From the NCBI GenBank assembly GCA_018806985.1, contig JADANN010000417.1:744001-808000 (forward strand): a DNA stretch of 64,000 nucleotides. Direction: 5' to 3'. The notes under the pieces were generated by a model, which saw nothing but the letters and a program-made list of their open reading frames with translations, was not told where the DNA came from and made no database searches. Position numbers and translations under genes: made by a program. This document shows, one piece after another, positions 1-11,500 of this stretch. Numbering within the stretch: the first letter of the stretch is position 1; each line of letters begins with the position of its first letter. The DNA comes from Angiostrongylus vasorum. Its lineage: Eukaryota > Nematoda > Chromadorea > Rhabditida > Metastrongylidae.

Positions 1-308
1 CGCCGGAGTGCAATCATTTTAGTCTTGTAATTGGCGAAACTTCGGTGGGCTTTGCAAATGCTTTTTCCCAGCCTCTGCACGGCTGAATATTAGAGTTGTT
101 GTCATTTACGCCAAAATTTGGAAAACCAGATACTTCGCACATGCAATGCTTCATAGCAGTAGCCCGTGAACAAGAGGAATTAGCGGCTGGGTTCCACGGA
201 ATGTCAAGCCCATGACACGTAGTCCACGGACTCTGTGGGTAGAACTCTTTGCTATGAGCATAGATAAAAAATATCATTTTCTTCAAGTACATAAAGAAAG
301 TTCTCTCA
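1..308. other. No gene recognised
   Basis: I see no splice-consistent exon, RNA gene or repeat match to the rest of the window here. The open frames present lack family motifs and look random. Confidence 0.5.
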
Positions 309-605
309 ACGGTTTATCGCCTCATCGTGGCGGGGAGGTGTTCCTGGGTGTCGGACTGCGATGTCAGCGAGGGGGATTCGTCCCTACGGCAGGGTCTCCC
401 AAGCTGAGAAGGAGTCCAACGTTTCTATTAGGAAGCCTAGCTAAAAGTAAACCAATAGCAGGATCCACCACCATTCTGGTATCAAAGTCGCATGATAGTA
501 AATCTCCCTGTGACTGCGACTGCTTGTGATTCCGAAAAACAAAGATTATGCTGGAGCCCGCACAACCAGCGAGGACGGGCCATTCAAGTATCAAGTATCA
601 AGTAC
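309..605 (+). repeat. Unclassified interspersed repeat R1, copy 1
   Basis: This is one of five copies of the same 300-400 bp sequence in the window. The others are at about 44,130-44,456 and 51,509-51,889 on the plus strand and 23,905-24,262 and 58,720-59,098 on the minus strand. Shared blocks include GGTTTAYCGCCTCAT near the start and GTCTCCCAAGCTG in the middle. The 3' end carries CCCGCACAACCAG and then a short tandem tail, ATCAAGTATCAAGTA. Open frames through it are not conserved between copies, so it looks non-coding. The tandem tail resembles the simple 3' tails of retroposed elements. The class is unknown. This copy lacks about 100 bp that are present in the 51.5 kb copy. Confidence 0.75.
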
Positions 606-922
606 ATAAAGAAAGTAGAACTCACCTGAGTAGTCTTCACTAGCTCCTATTCTGTTACAGGATGGTTAACAGGAAAATAAATGCTAAATGATAGGTGTAA
701 GCGAAAAAAATTTAAATGTTTCTATTTTTTTTAAAATTTAGAGTGCGTCATAGAGTTAATGAAATTTATCGTTGTGGATTTTTACTTCGGCAAACATCTA
801 GGGATATAAGCTCTAGTACTAATGTCATTATTTCTTTTCATAAAATAATGAGAACGGCCTTAAACCATATTTGATCGCTCTGGTTTTTTGCTAGCATCAT
901 CCAGTTACTTGTACAGTTGAGG
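606..922. other. AT-rich intergenic stretch upstream of a candidate gene
   Basis: Nothing is recognised apart from the possible trans-splice acceptor at its right edge (CTTGTACAG ending at 916). Confidence 0.4.
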
Positions 923-3313
923 ATGCTGTGCTCAACAATCAGTCTGATTACTAGCCTCTTGCTGATGGCAGTCTGCGCCTATCACTGGTACGTGTTGCGT
1001 GAAGTGAACAAATGTGGAGATATTCGAAAAATGAGAACGGCAATGAGAAAGGCAAAGAAGGCTCTTCAATGCGCAAAGGTGATTTTTTTCCCTCTATTCT
1101 TTAACAGTTACGTAGATATTTAGCAGTAAAATTCTTGTTGGGAATCCTCGTCATCGAAATTGTCGATGAAACTTGCTGTCACACACTCTTTCTTGCAGAA
1201 GCAATCGGTGGTGAAATATTTCAAATACGAAATCATGGAAACATCTGACACTTATCACTCAAAATCTAGTGATCGCAACAGCTTTACTGCTTCTAATGGA
1301 TTGAACAATCTTCATTTCCACTTTATAGCTAGGCTGGTCTGCCTTGAAAATGCCTAATATCTGTCGAATTGAGCTCAACAAAGTGTCCGTGGCATTCTGC
1401 CGTTAAAAACCATAAAGGTAAAGAACCTCATCATCCCGACACCAGGATATCTCCAACAAGGGAGCTGTAAAAGTACGTGGGGGTCTCTAAGATGCCACAG
1501 CCGTTCTAGGCAATCTAAATTTTGGCGATCTACGCACATCATCATCTGTTATGCCCAGGAGGAGATGAGAATACGGATTAGATTTCGTTTGTGGTATCGA
1601 TTAAAAACTTGCTGGGATTTTGCGTTAGTATGGCAGGAATCAACGGCATCGACATACTCATTATCGTGAGGTCGACCATGGACATCGGATTCCATTAACA
1701 TCTAGCCACCGGAATTGAATGTGTACGGTTGAAAAGATATTAATGTCGGTTTTGAAACATGCTCGTCGCACTGTCGCGCTTTAAGACCAAATATTGTGAC
1801 TCTAAATTCGAGACCCGAAAACGAGTTCGAGGCGTAGTTATGTTTATGAAATCTGTATTGGGAATATCTTGTCATGTATGACTTTTTGGAAATTTCATAA
1901 ACAAGATCGAGAGCTTCTAGAAGTTCACTGGTGACTTCAACTCCAACATTCCTCTTACGAGAATGAATGGAAAACTTCACGTGAGGACCTACGAATAAAA
2001 TGGAACGATCATTGTCAGAGACTGCCTGAGTTTATCGTGATGTCTTGGACTGTCCTTAATGAATTTAATTTTCAGATGCTTTCTTGACGTTGCACGTGGG
2101 GGTGTCCCGACAATGGGTTGTGTCGTAATATAGATCATCGGAATCTAGAGTCACTTGGCTAACCGAAGACGCTGTTGTCCCAAAGCCCTACTCGTTGTCG
2201 CCTCTTTCATGCTGAAGGAATACAAAGCAACAAAATTGGTAAAATGAAACCGCAAAGCCATTGTAGATTATGATTTTTCATTTCTCCAACATTTTTTCTG
2301 GGAATACGCCATTTCTGTGTCATCGACGAGAAAAAACGACAGATTTATCGGGCATCTTTACAATAGTGCGGCGACAATTTGGGAACCACCGAGAGACGTC
2401 TGCCTCCAGAACCACTAGGAATGATGCGCCGACGGAGAGAGCAACAGACGAAGGCAATTTACATGCGAACTTATGAAGTTCAGCAGAGAAGCAGTAAAAA
2501 GTGGGTGCGAAGAAGAAATAAGCACCACTAGTAACTGAAGTTTTGAAAGTTGTGTGACGTCCAGACCTAGTAGTTACCGCAACCGTAGAGCAGCTCTTGC
2601 ACAACAACTATTGCAGTCTTTATCACAGAAACGTCCACTACCTCCATATCATCTTAAGATGGCTGAATATGTTATCTTAACAGTTTTTCTTCTTTCTGCT
2701 TTTGTTCGTTTGAGGCGGACACTATCACGAAAGCTTTGGCCAGCACAGACTTTCTTATAAAATGCTTCATGTGCTCTCCACCACATAAACAGCTTGCATC
2801 TCTCCATAGTGATTTTATGAAAGGAGTAGATACAGTTTTAGAAAGTTGCTAAAAGAAAATTGTCTAAATACAAGAAAAGCCATAAAACAGAATATTGCCC
2901 GTTGATATGTTCTCCAGCAGATTTATCGGAGTACCCGTAAGCCAATTTTCCTGCTGAGGGTTGCATGTTTTGTTGGTTGACGAAAAAATCCTCCTTTCTT
3001 TTAATCACCCTTAACTGACCAAAGGGTTGTTTATGATCCAGTTTTCGTTTTTATTAGTTGAATTACTGACATTCCATCGTTTTGTTTGTTGATTTTCGTC
3101 TTTACACTGGTTTTACCCTTTTTTTTTATAAAGTTATGATTGAAAATTCAGTGGTCGGCAGTTGAACTTGCTGTCATAGCCACCCAGGCTGGAATGACTC
3201 TAGAGCAGGTCGAAGAAGAATATTGTAAAGATGCATTAGCAAGGAAAGAAGTTCTGATGTTGGTGAAATGTGTAAATGGCTTTTATTTAGGCTATTTATC
3301 AATTATAATCTAG
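923..3313 (+). CDS. Candidate small secreted or membrane-anchored protein, two exons seen
   Basis: I do not recognise the family. Exon 1 (923-1078, 52 codons) starts at an ATG only 6 nt after CTTGTACAG, a plausible spliced-leader acceptor. It encodes an N-terminal hydrophobic segment (MLCSTISLITSLLLMAVC) that can serve as a signal peptide or anchor, followed by a Lys/Arg-rich helix ending in LQCAK at a GT donor. Exon 2 starts at 3152 after AAATTCAG in the same phase 0. It continues with WSAVELAVIATQAGMTLEQ and further to MLVKC. A good donor (TGT|GTAAAT) follows at 3272, so more exons may exist. If it is not used, translation stops at TAG 3311-3313. The 2 kb intron shows no recognised repeat. 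Evidence is the matching splice phases, the signal-like N-terminus and amphipathic helical composition. A fortuitous model is possible. Confidence 0.45.
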
Positions 3314-5307
3314 CCTTACTCCCACTGCATTGCGTAGCTGTAGTGACAATAGTTGACGCTGCCGTAGTTCGATTTCCGCCTAAGGTGTAAAGGCTTCCAT
3401 CTCTTCCAGTAGGCTGCTAGTGTGGAACTCACTTGTCGTGAATAAGATGCCATGTTATTTAGGGGAAGGCGTTGCAGCTATGTGCTTCTCGATGGTACCG
3501 AAAACCTTACTAACGTTAACCTGCGCTGAAAGCTTTATAGCTACCATTTGAGAGCGAATAAAATACACGAGTTGTAAGAAAAAAAGAGCTGAAGTAAGTA
3601 TACGGTCTTTAAAGGCAAAATTTTCGAGAGCACTGAAAACTTTTTGGAGGTCCACACTTGTACTCCGTCAAATGAAACGCTCCTCTAAATTTGAAGTGAA
3701 CAGCAATTGTCCTAGTTAGAGATTCATAGGCAATTATTATATCTTGGAACTTTGCCATCACAGTTTTGGGATCACTCTAGTGGTGGACGTCGTCACATTG
3801 CCTACCCTGCGGTGATCTTGCAAATCGAACTGTAAAGGATTCCAGTAAGGCCACCTAGGCTAAGAAGCTCTGGGAACCCAACAGGGAGTAATCCCATGCC
3901 ACAGCCGAGCTCGACGAACTACCTGAGTTTGCTTTTTTGCCAAACACGATTAACTAACAAAGGATATTGTAGCAACAGCTTGATGCTCTTCGCTTCTCAC
4001 AGTACATGTCTGCTAACTGATGAGGAAGAATGGAGACTTTCCCGTTGCCAGTTTGAGTCATCCGATTAGGAAGAGAAATCTCGAAGCATTCAATACGCCC
4101 CTGAATCATTTCCATTTTCGACATTTACGTGGTACTCACTTAGATATAATACTTAGCTGATCCGTCTTCACATGTCGTGGTCCTAACACTTCCTCCAGCT
4201 CCGTAGCTTTGCAACTTTCATCTGAGGAGGCATTTTGCTACTTATAGGAATGTTCTACGCTTGTAACGAGTGGGCACATGATATTCATCGAGTTTTTTCT
4301 CGAAGTTTCCTGGATTTTCTTGAGATCCATTGTAAAGTTCTCGGTTATCTCTAGTCTTCTCATTATTTGATCTCTTCAGCTATGTTTATTTCCTGAGACG
4401 TGCTCCAGCGTTTCAATGACGGAATATTCTCCGCAAATCTAAACCGTGGAAACCGGTCCGGTGTCGAGTGTGCCGGTCCATCTTCAGAAGACATCGCTCA
4501 AGTGCTGTGTGTTTCGAGCGCAACTTTTCCGATGGTTTCATCGATCTGTGGCCTGCAGCGGAAATATGAACTTAGGCCTAGACCACATCGAGAAAGTTTT
4601 ACATGATTTGGTCATATAAATGTTAAAAATGATTATTAGTTCAAAGTTCTATTAACAGGAAAATGGTAAATATACACCTCCAGCTGCGTTGTTAAGAACA
4701 GAACGTTGTTAACACAGCAGTCACTCAATTTTGCTCAGATATGAGTTAGCTCTTACTCTTCGGTTGATTTTTTATTTCTGTTTCCGTTTTTTATTTCCGC
4801 TTTCGTTATGTTGTTAGTACTGTTTACCGTATTCGGCACGTTGAGCGATCGTTGAGGAATGTATTTTACAAAAAAAAATGTCTTCCAGGTCGACTCTTGG
4901 TGGTCGGAAAAACGCGTTCGTTCGAAAATTCCTTCAGAATTATCCGTCACGATTCCTCCGGAACGGTTACAGTTTAGAAAAATATTTCACTCATGCGGAA
5001 GGCTCAAAAGATGGCGGTCCGCAGATTGCTCACCGTCATCGAAACTTCTAAGCATTTTGACTGCTCTACTAAGCGCATCAAAAATTGTAGATTCGATCAT
5101 CATCTTTATTACACAATTAAACCATTTATTGAGTCGCTGTGGCATTTTTCCTTAAGTGATATGAACCGGAAAGGTTAGAAATGTAAAATTATTATTATAA
5201 AAAATGCAAAGGCAATGATAAAATTTTCTTTTCAGATACAGTTTTTCTTGTTAGTGGTTGTGAAAGTTGAACGACATCCACATTATGTCGATTAAAGTTA
5301 TTAACTC
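3314..5307. other. No gene recognised
   Basis: Open frames of 60-100 codons occur on both strands (for example 4859-5155 plus and 3455-3655 minus). None has a family motif, a signal peptide or a splice-consistent partner, and I cannot assign the stretch to any repeat family in the window. Confidence 0.4.
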
Positions 5308-5625
5308 TGAGTTGGATAGCAGTGGTAGTGATGTAGGTCATCACGAGCATGGTGATCGTTCGAATTCGCTCCAGGAAATTGGCACCGAATTTGTCCGTGA
5401 AAAAAATAACTAGTTGCAATTGAATTGGGAACGCTCCAGCCCAACTATTTCAGTACTCCAGGGAGAATCGACTCTACCAGCGTTCTTCGACATTCGAGAT
5501 GAAATGAAAATCCTCAAACAGTAGCCGAAGCCACACATAAAAGTTGGAAGATCTTCGTGGATAATAGGAAATGGATCGAATGTGAGAAGTGCTGGGATCC
5601 GCACGTAGACGGGAAGACGGGTCAT
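5308..5625 (+). mobile_element. SINE-2 copy: tRNA-like head plus body
   Basis: The left part holds a tRNA-like stretch with a B-box-like GATCGTTCGAATTCGC. It is followed by a body starting GAGAATCGACTCTACCAGC that recurs at about 62,070 and 16,673 in the same orientation and at about 46,190-46,400 and 53,350-53,560 in reverse. In three of these places a tRNA-like pol III promoter head lies next to the body, which is why I treat the two as one SINE. The body contains an open frame on the complementary strand (residues such as VRIPALL) that is partly kept between copies, so a LINE-derived tail is possible. Confidence 0.55.
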
Positions 5626-7489
5626 ATAAAATAAAAAAAAACATTGAGTCGCTGAACTGAAACACGTTTATTGGTTTGATTAGGGTATATAAAAGGGCCC
5701 TTGGCGCAATAGCTAGAGACACTCTGCAATACACACTCCGTAGTTGGTTCGATCTGGCGCCCGTGCTCACCAAGTCTTTCATCGTTCCAGAGAAGATATT
5801 GCGGAAAAAGACAAAAAGCAAAAAATGCAATATTAATAACGTGCATTATTTTTTTGTGCAAACACAACATGAAATGCATATTCTCGTTATTCTTCCACTA
5901 AAAATTTACTTAGTGGAACAATGAGTTGAGGTACTCTTCTCTATTTCAACTACTTGTGCAGACTTAAGCGAACCTCCTGAGAACTGTGGACGGCAATTCT
6001 TCACCTGCCAGAAGCATTGTGATATCAAACCGATTTCTCGAAACCAGTTGGATTCCCTTTCAAGTTTATCTAGGAAGAAAATTTTGACCAGATTAACCCC
6101 AAGACTTTGGAATAGGTGGTCTTCAGAAACCAATGAACGAAATTTTCGAATGGGTTTAGTTTTTATCACAAGTATAGTTTTTTCTTTGTTCCAAGTCTTA
6201 TTCCATTAAAGGGTCCAAGTCTTTAAACTGCGGTTTCTGTTTCGTTCTTTTAAATGCCGTACAATTTTGCTTGTACTTTACACACTAACTGCCATCGTTG
6301 CTTATTTTCTACAATATAATTCCCAATGATTCAACCGTCCAACTGAATTTGATAGGAAATTCCTAGAAATTTTTTTGTGTCTCACAACAACCACTTCGCC
6401 TCTGTTCCCGCTGTTTCGAGAATAACCGATGATTTTCCGAGAACTTCTATAAACTCTACATTTCCGAAAGGGCATGAAATTTCTTTATGAAATGTTACTT
6501 CCAGTTCGAAAGAGACATTCTAACAAAAGAGAATGAAAGTCCAAGTGTTTGAAATTTTTAAGCACGGCAGCTGCAGACGCCTTTCGTACATTCAGCGATG
6601 CCACGGTGTTCTACTGCATGGAATCCCGATTTGTGTTTGAAATACAAAATCTCGATGACAGAAATCGAATAAAAGGTCCCTATAAAATCAACTTTTAAGG
6701 TCTGAGGGCTATATCCTTATGTAGAAATGTGGTTTTGTCCCTCCTCCCGTTAATTACGACCCACTTGGTACTTGCGTGTTTACTTTTTTCTACTTGGATT
6801 CTTGGCTTCAAGCTTTTTCCATCACGCTGACTCTCTAAAAAAAAGTGACGCACAGCCGTTCAAGCGAAGAAAAACTAATCCACGGGCGAAAATCACCACC
6901 GATGGATAGCTTGTTGTTCGATGTTTGCCGACGGTTTAAGAATCGCACACACTTCACTCTGCGCAAACATACCACTTCAAAACTCATGTGGTCAACTGTT
7001 TTATGAAGAATTGGATTTTTCTTGAAGCAGGGCACGAAAAGTGCCTGAAACAAAGTGTAGTAAAATACAGTGCTATGCAGGATTCCACAGGCGTCGATAA
7101 ATCTTACAATGCCGTACTGATAAGCTTAATTACTCATGCATTCAATAGAAACGAAAGATGAAATGATGCCTCCTGTATGACCGACTTCACAAAAAAAGTA
7201 CCCGCTCGTCACCTGGGTACTCCGGCCGATAAATACACGAAAAGGGCAATTGAGACAACGTCATGCCATTCTGAACAGGTAATTCTGCTTCTTCCCATCA
7301 GAATGAGTCATGGATAGCCAAATAGCGAGGGATGGTATGATAGATGGATGCACAGAGCAGGGAGGTTCTTGCTCAGCTACCGGAAAACGCATTGTTGTCC
7401 AATACCAGTATTCATAGTAGGGCGGCATTATTCAGAGAAGAATCAGACTCACGAGAAAAGTCAAATATTATGAGAGATAATGAAAAAAG
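5626..7489. other. No gene recognised
   Basis: Overlapping open frames at 5,622-5,924 and 6,835-7,053 have no recognisable motifs or splice partners. I see no repeat that matches another part of the window. Confidence 0.4.
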
Positions 7490-7762
7490 GGGTTCGTATA
7501 GGAAAGTGGTAAAAAGTGCACTCCAACATACATGGGATCGATCCTGTACCCAAGGCTCACCATGCCTTACATCCGTCCCGGATCGACAAATTTGTACCAG
7601 ACTTGTCTGGGAGGACAGTGGGGCTCGCTACATCGCTAGGGCACCGCGAGTCAATGTAAAGGCCAGATATGCATTCAGTCACCGCCAACGATCCTTAGTG
7701 AAGTCGAATGCATGCCGCATCCCTCAGGGGATTGATCAACGCCGACAGCTTTATCCTTTTTA
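7490..7762 (+). mobile_element. SINE-1 copy, degenerate head
   Basis: This matches the roughly 280 bp SINE-1 family. The B-box-like block GGGATCGATCC, the CACCATGCCTTACATCC block, ACCAGACTTGTCTGGGAGG, CACCGCGAGTCAATGTAAA and the terminal ATTGATCAACGCCGACAG...TTTTT are all in order. The A-box region is diverged compared with the intact copies at 28.6, 50.2 and 63.3 kb. It ends in a T-run after CTTTATCC, as the other copies do. A 139-codon open frame runs through it but is a by-product, since other copies do not keep the frame. Confidence 0.8.
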
Positions 7763-8212
7763 AGGAAGAATGTGCAAGAGATTTATATCTCGAAGCAAAC
7801 CTCATTTACTTTCCATTTAAGATGTGCCCTTCTTTTATATAGATTCAGAGTACTGGCTAGTTCTTTGAGTCTCGTAATGCTAAAATATTGATTTTTACCA
7901 AACTATGCAGAATTGCCGATATCTAGAGGTGGAAACTTCCCATTTTTCCAGATCGGCACTACAGCCTCAGCATTTCCTAGGAGAGCCGTCAAAATGTGAC
8001 CTCTACATTCGGTAAAGACCTTCTAAATTGTAAAAATACCTCCTGAATGGATACAAAAACGGAAAGATTTCGATGATGTCATTCACATTTCAGTTTGCAA
8101 AGAGGTATGAGCTTCATATGTTAGGATTTCAGCTGCTCTTTAGTGTTGAACTTTTCCCCACACTTGATTATATGTTGAATGGAAAGATTTAACTTTTCAT
8201 AAGGACGCTTAC
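7763..8212. other. No gene recognised
   Basis: A minus-strand open stretch at about 7,905-8,025 reads like an exon (after CAATTTAG), but its phase does not join the candidate exon just upstream. Nothing else is seen. Confidence 0.35.
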
Positions 8213-8368
8213 GGATCCGTAGAAAGAATTTCCCAACAATCGCTGAGGTTGCATTTTACTGTAACATTCTTGAAAGGATAGGTAAACGAAGCCGGAGGCA
8301 GAGCAAAGCTTTTTAGCTTTTCTTTGAATGAATGCTCCATCATTTCGCAATAAGGCATAGGTGAAGTG
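8213..8368 (-). CDS. Candidate first exon of a small gene just downstream of the abu/pqn-like gene
   Basis: The family is not recognised. A strong acceptor (GTGTTTTCAG, ending at 8369) is followed after 10 nt by ATG at 8358 and 48 codons to a strong donor (GGATCC|GTAAGC). The peptide begins MPYCEMMEHSFKEKLKSF and contains two further cysteines (VKCNLSDCW). The absence of any joinable upstream exon, together with an ATG right behind the acceptor, suggests spliced-leader trans-splicing. It lies only about 90 nt beyond the poly(A) signal of the preceding minus-strand gene, the spacing typical of nematode operons. No matching second exon could be fixed: the next open stretch is out of phase. It may instead be a chance open frame or a pseudogene. 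Confidence 0.35.
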
Positions 8369-8455
8369 CTGAAAACACAGACAGTCGCTAAAATCCTCAA
8401 GAGATCAGTTCTAAAGCAGCTGAAGAAGAATGCACATAGGTAACCGGATTACAAA

Positions 8456-8461
8456 TTTATT
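8456..8461 (-). terminator. Poly(A) signal of the abu/pqn-like gene
   Basis: AATAAA on the minus strand, 94 nt after the stop codon at 8555-8557. It is the first canonical signal downstream of the stop. Confidence 0.6.
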
Positions 8462-8554
8462 AACACTCAACTTCATAATATATGATTTCGCATCCTAAAA
8501 GCTATTTAATTCGTACTTTGCGCAGAAATATTGTTCGCTAATGGTGATCGTCTT

Positions 8555-11500
8555 CTAGACCTTCCGTCGACGGCAACACGAACCACCACATTGGATGTAC
8601 CCAGGAGAACAGCCACAACCGGAGGTCGTTTGTTGACATGGAATCTGAACGACAAGAATTAGCTAGTAGTCGAATATTTCGAACGTGGAATTAAACATCA
8701 GTATAGAAGTGTAGATTACATTTCGGTGGGATTAGGACCTCTCGCAGTGTTAAGAATTTTTTGTTAAGTTAGGGTATTAAACTAGATACTACCTCGAAGC
8801 ATAACTGTATTAAAACTCTTAAGAGTCTAAATTTATAGGGAAAAAAGTTTTTACAGATTTAAAGGCACTATTGGTAATTTTAATGCATATTTTCAACTGA
8901 ATCACTTGCTGAGAACTTAAACTGTTGAAGAAACTGAAAACTTCATACCAATCTTTACTGGATATTAAATGTGTGATTAATCTCAAATATCAACCCGTGC
9001 AAGTATTCGAATAGTTCACTGACCACAATCTGATAGGCCTGCTGGCAGGTTTCTTGGCAAGTTTGCTGGCAAACCGTTTGGCACTGCTGTACTGGTACTG
9101 ATACTTGACACGAGCGTACACAACTGTTTTGGCACTGGTTTTGACAGGTTTGCTGCTGTTCTTGTTGGATGACGATGATCTGAAAATTTTGCTTTCCTTT
9201 CAATTACGTAAGGAAAAAAACAAAGCTGAAGCTCTCGGCTTTGATCAATCACTGGGCGACGCGGTATGCATTCGACTTCGTTAAGCATCGTTAGAGGTGA
9301 TTGAATACATATCTGATCTATAAAATCACTCGCTGTGGCCTACCAATATACCGGGTCAGTGCCGCTATCCTCCTAGGGCAGGTCTGGTACCAACTTGCGA
9401 CCTAGGAGGGATGGACGGCTTGTGGGCCTGGGGCGCCGGGATCAATCCAATTTGCATTGCTGCACGCTTCCGACCACTGCGCTACACGCGTCGCTATACA
9501 TGAGGTACGATTTATTGAATATAAATGCAGTTTAAAAAATTGAATGGGGAGGCGGCTGCATCGTTTTATACAATCTTAATTATGCCATGAGATAGTCGAC
9601 CTTTCGAGTTGTATAATACAATTTGTACCTAACTTTGACTGATCGGGGGACTTCACCTCTTTGAAAGCTTGAAAAAAAGGTAGTTTTAATTTACAGCTGG
9701 TTCTAACAAATGTTTCCTTTTCTTAAGTGAAGTTCTAGGCATGTAATTCTTCCATGCAACAAAAGCTTTCACGATGCTCGGAACTTGTTGAGAATTCCCT
9801 GGTAAGCCTCATACTTCGTGCAATTTCTTGTGCTTAACGAAATTAGAGAGCGCGTGTGGCACAGTGGTCGGAAGCGCCCTGCAACACACAGAGGGATCGG
9901 TCCCACGCGCCCAAGGCTCAGCTAGTCTTTCATCCCTCCGGGGCCATATGCATTCCATCACCTCCATGTTGAACGCTCGGCGCAACCCTCAGGGTTTGAT
10001 CAACGCCGAGAGCTTTTTTTCTAAATGAAATTAGGGAATGATTTGGTGCTCTAAGGAAGAAAAGAGGGTCTTTTATCGCATTAAGACGGTTTTTTTTCTT
10101 AATGATAATACGCCAGTCGGAAACGTTTCGCTGGCGCATCTCTTAATCTCTTCCACGATACATCTCCTAGCTTTCACGAAACATCAAAATTATTGGTTGC
10201 TGTTCACCTCTTGGACTATGTGGAGCTAACGTTGGATGACAAAAAATGAATGAGTGTCCGCCTTAGGCAAGGAATAACCAAGCTGAGATGCTAAATCGTC
10301 TTACACGTGGTCGTAAGAGGTTCATCAATGGCCCGGCTTTAGGATATTAAAGCAAATTTGAAACAACGCCTAACGTTTTAGGTGCAGATTATTCAGCCCT
10401 TATGAGAAGAACACGGACTTTGTGTCAAAATTTCTACCAATAAGCTGCTTTTTCCAACTTCACTATTTGATTTATCATTTTTCATCAAGGTATTGTTTTT
10501 AGCGAGCCCAATGCACCCTTCTGTTTCTCTTATATAAGTCGTCGAGTTCCTGCCCTGAACGTGGAGGGTGGCTCATGATTCCCTTCAGTCTAAGTACCGT
10601 CTTGTTATTCAATAGTTGTAACCGTTGCGAAACATGTTCGGCTGTTTTTTTTGGTAAATTGTTTAATTATTACCGAAATTTGAATCCATCCTTTCAAGAT
10701 CAAGTGAAAAAACATATTTTATCGATCTTTTAGGCTCGTTAGAGGGTGAAATCACCATGTAGAGGCAAAACAAGTTGCATGAGAACTTTGTGCTGCATGA
10801 TCGAAGACAAAAGAGCTTAATGATAAATTCTAAGATTAACAGAGTTTTTGGAAAGCGCTACGTGCTTCAGTAAAACTAAACTCTTTTTAGGATTTATTTT
10901 TGTTGTTCTTCTAAACTTTCCAGCTCTGATCGCATCTACGAAGCATGGGTTTTTTTTAATGATTTAAGACAGCTACGATATCATATGTCTTACCATGGTT
11001 ACATTCCGTTAAATCCATAGATTTTTAATTTTGAGTGTAGTCATCGAAGGTGCTGGTATGACTGACCCTAAGGCTAACATCAAACTGGCACCAAGGGCGA
11101 TGAAGAGGCATTTTTGCGCAACACTATCTGATTTTGCAATGCTTCATTTTCATCATTCCATATTAAGGTGGATCTTACGAACACATATCTTATAAGGAAG
11201 TCATACGTGTTGTAGAGCTGCATGTTGAAATAAATGTACTTCAGAGTGACGACATAATTTTACATTACCTGTTGTTGATTGCTGTTGCACAAACTTCCCT
11301 GGCACGGGTTGCAGTACTGCAGGCACTGATTGGTGCAAGTCTGCAGGCAGACGGGCGTCGTGCAATACGAGCACTGAGATTGGCACAAATTCGAGCAGCC
11401 GTCGTTTTGAGGCACAACCACGACGATCGGTTGTTGTTGTTGTTGGATGCAGGACGGCGAGCACGTTGGCATGCATACTGGAATGCACTGTGGAGCCGGG

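Noticed and set aside
4993..5178. Possible transposase fragment (MRKAQKMAVRRLL...)
   Set aside because: Basic composition alone. No DDE/D motif, terminal repeats or second copy could be seen.
7905..8025. Second exon for the candidate gene at 8,213-8,368 (reading KVFTECRGHILTALLG)
   Set aside because: An acceptor is present but the phase is wrong for the 8,213 donor. Joining it in phase gives an early stop.
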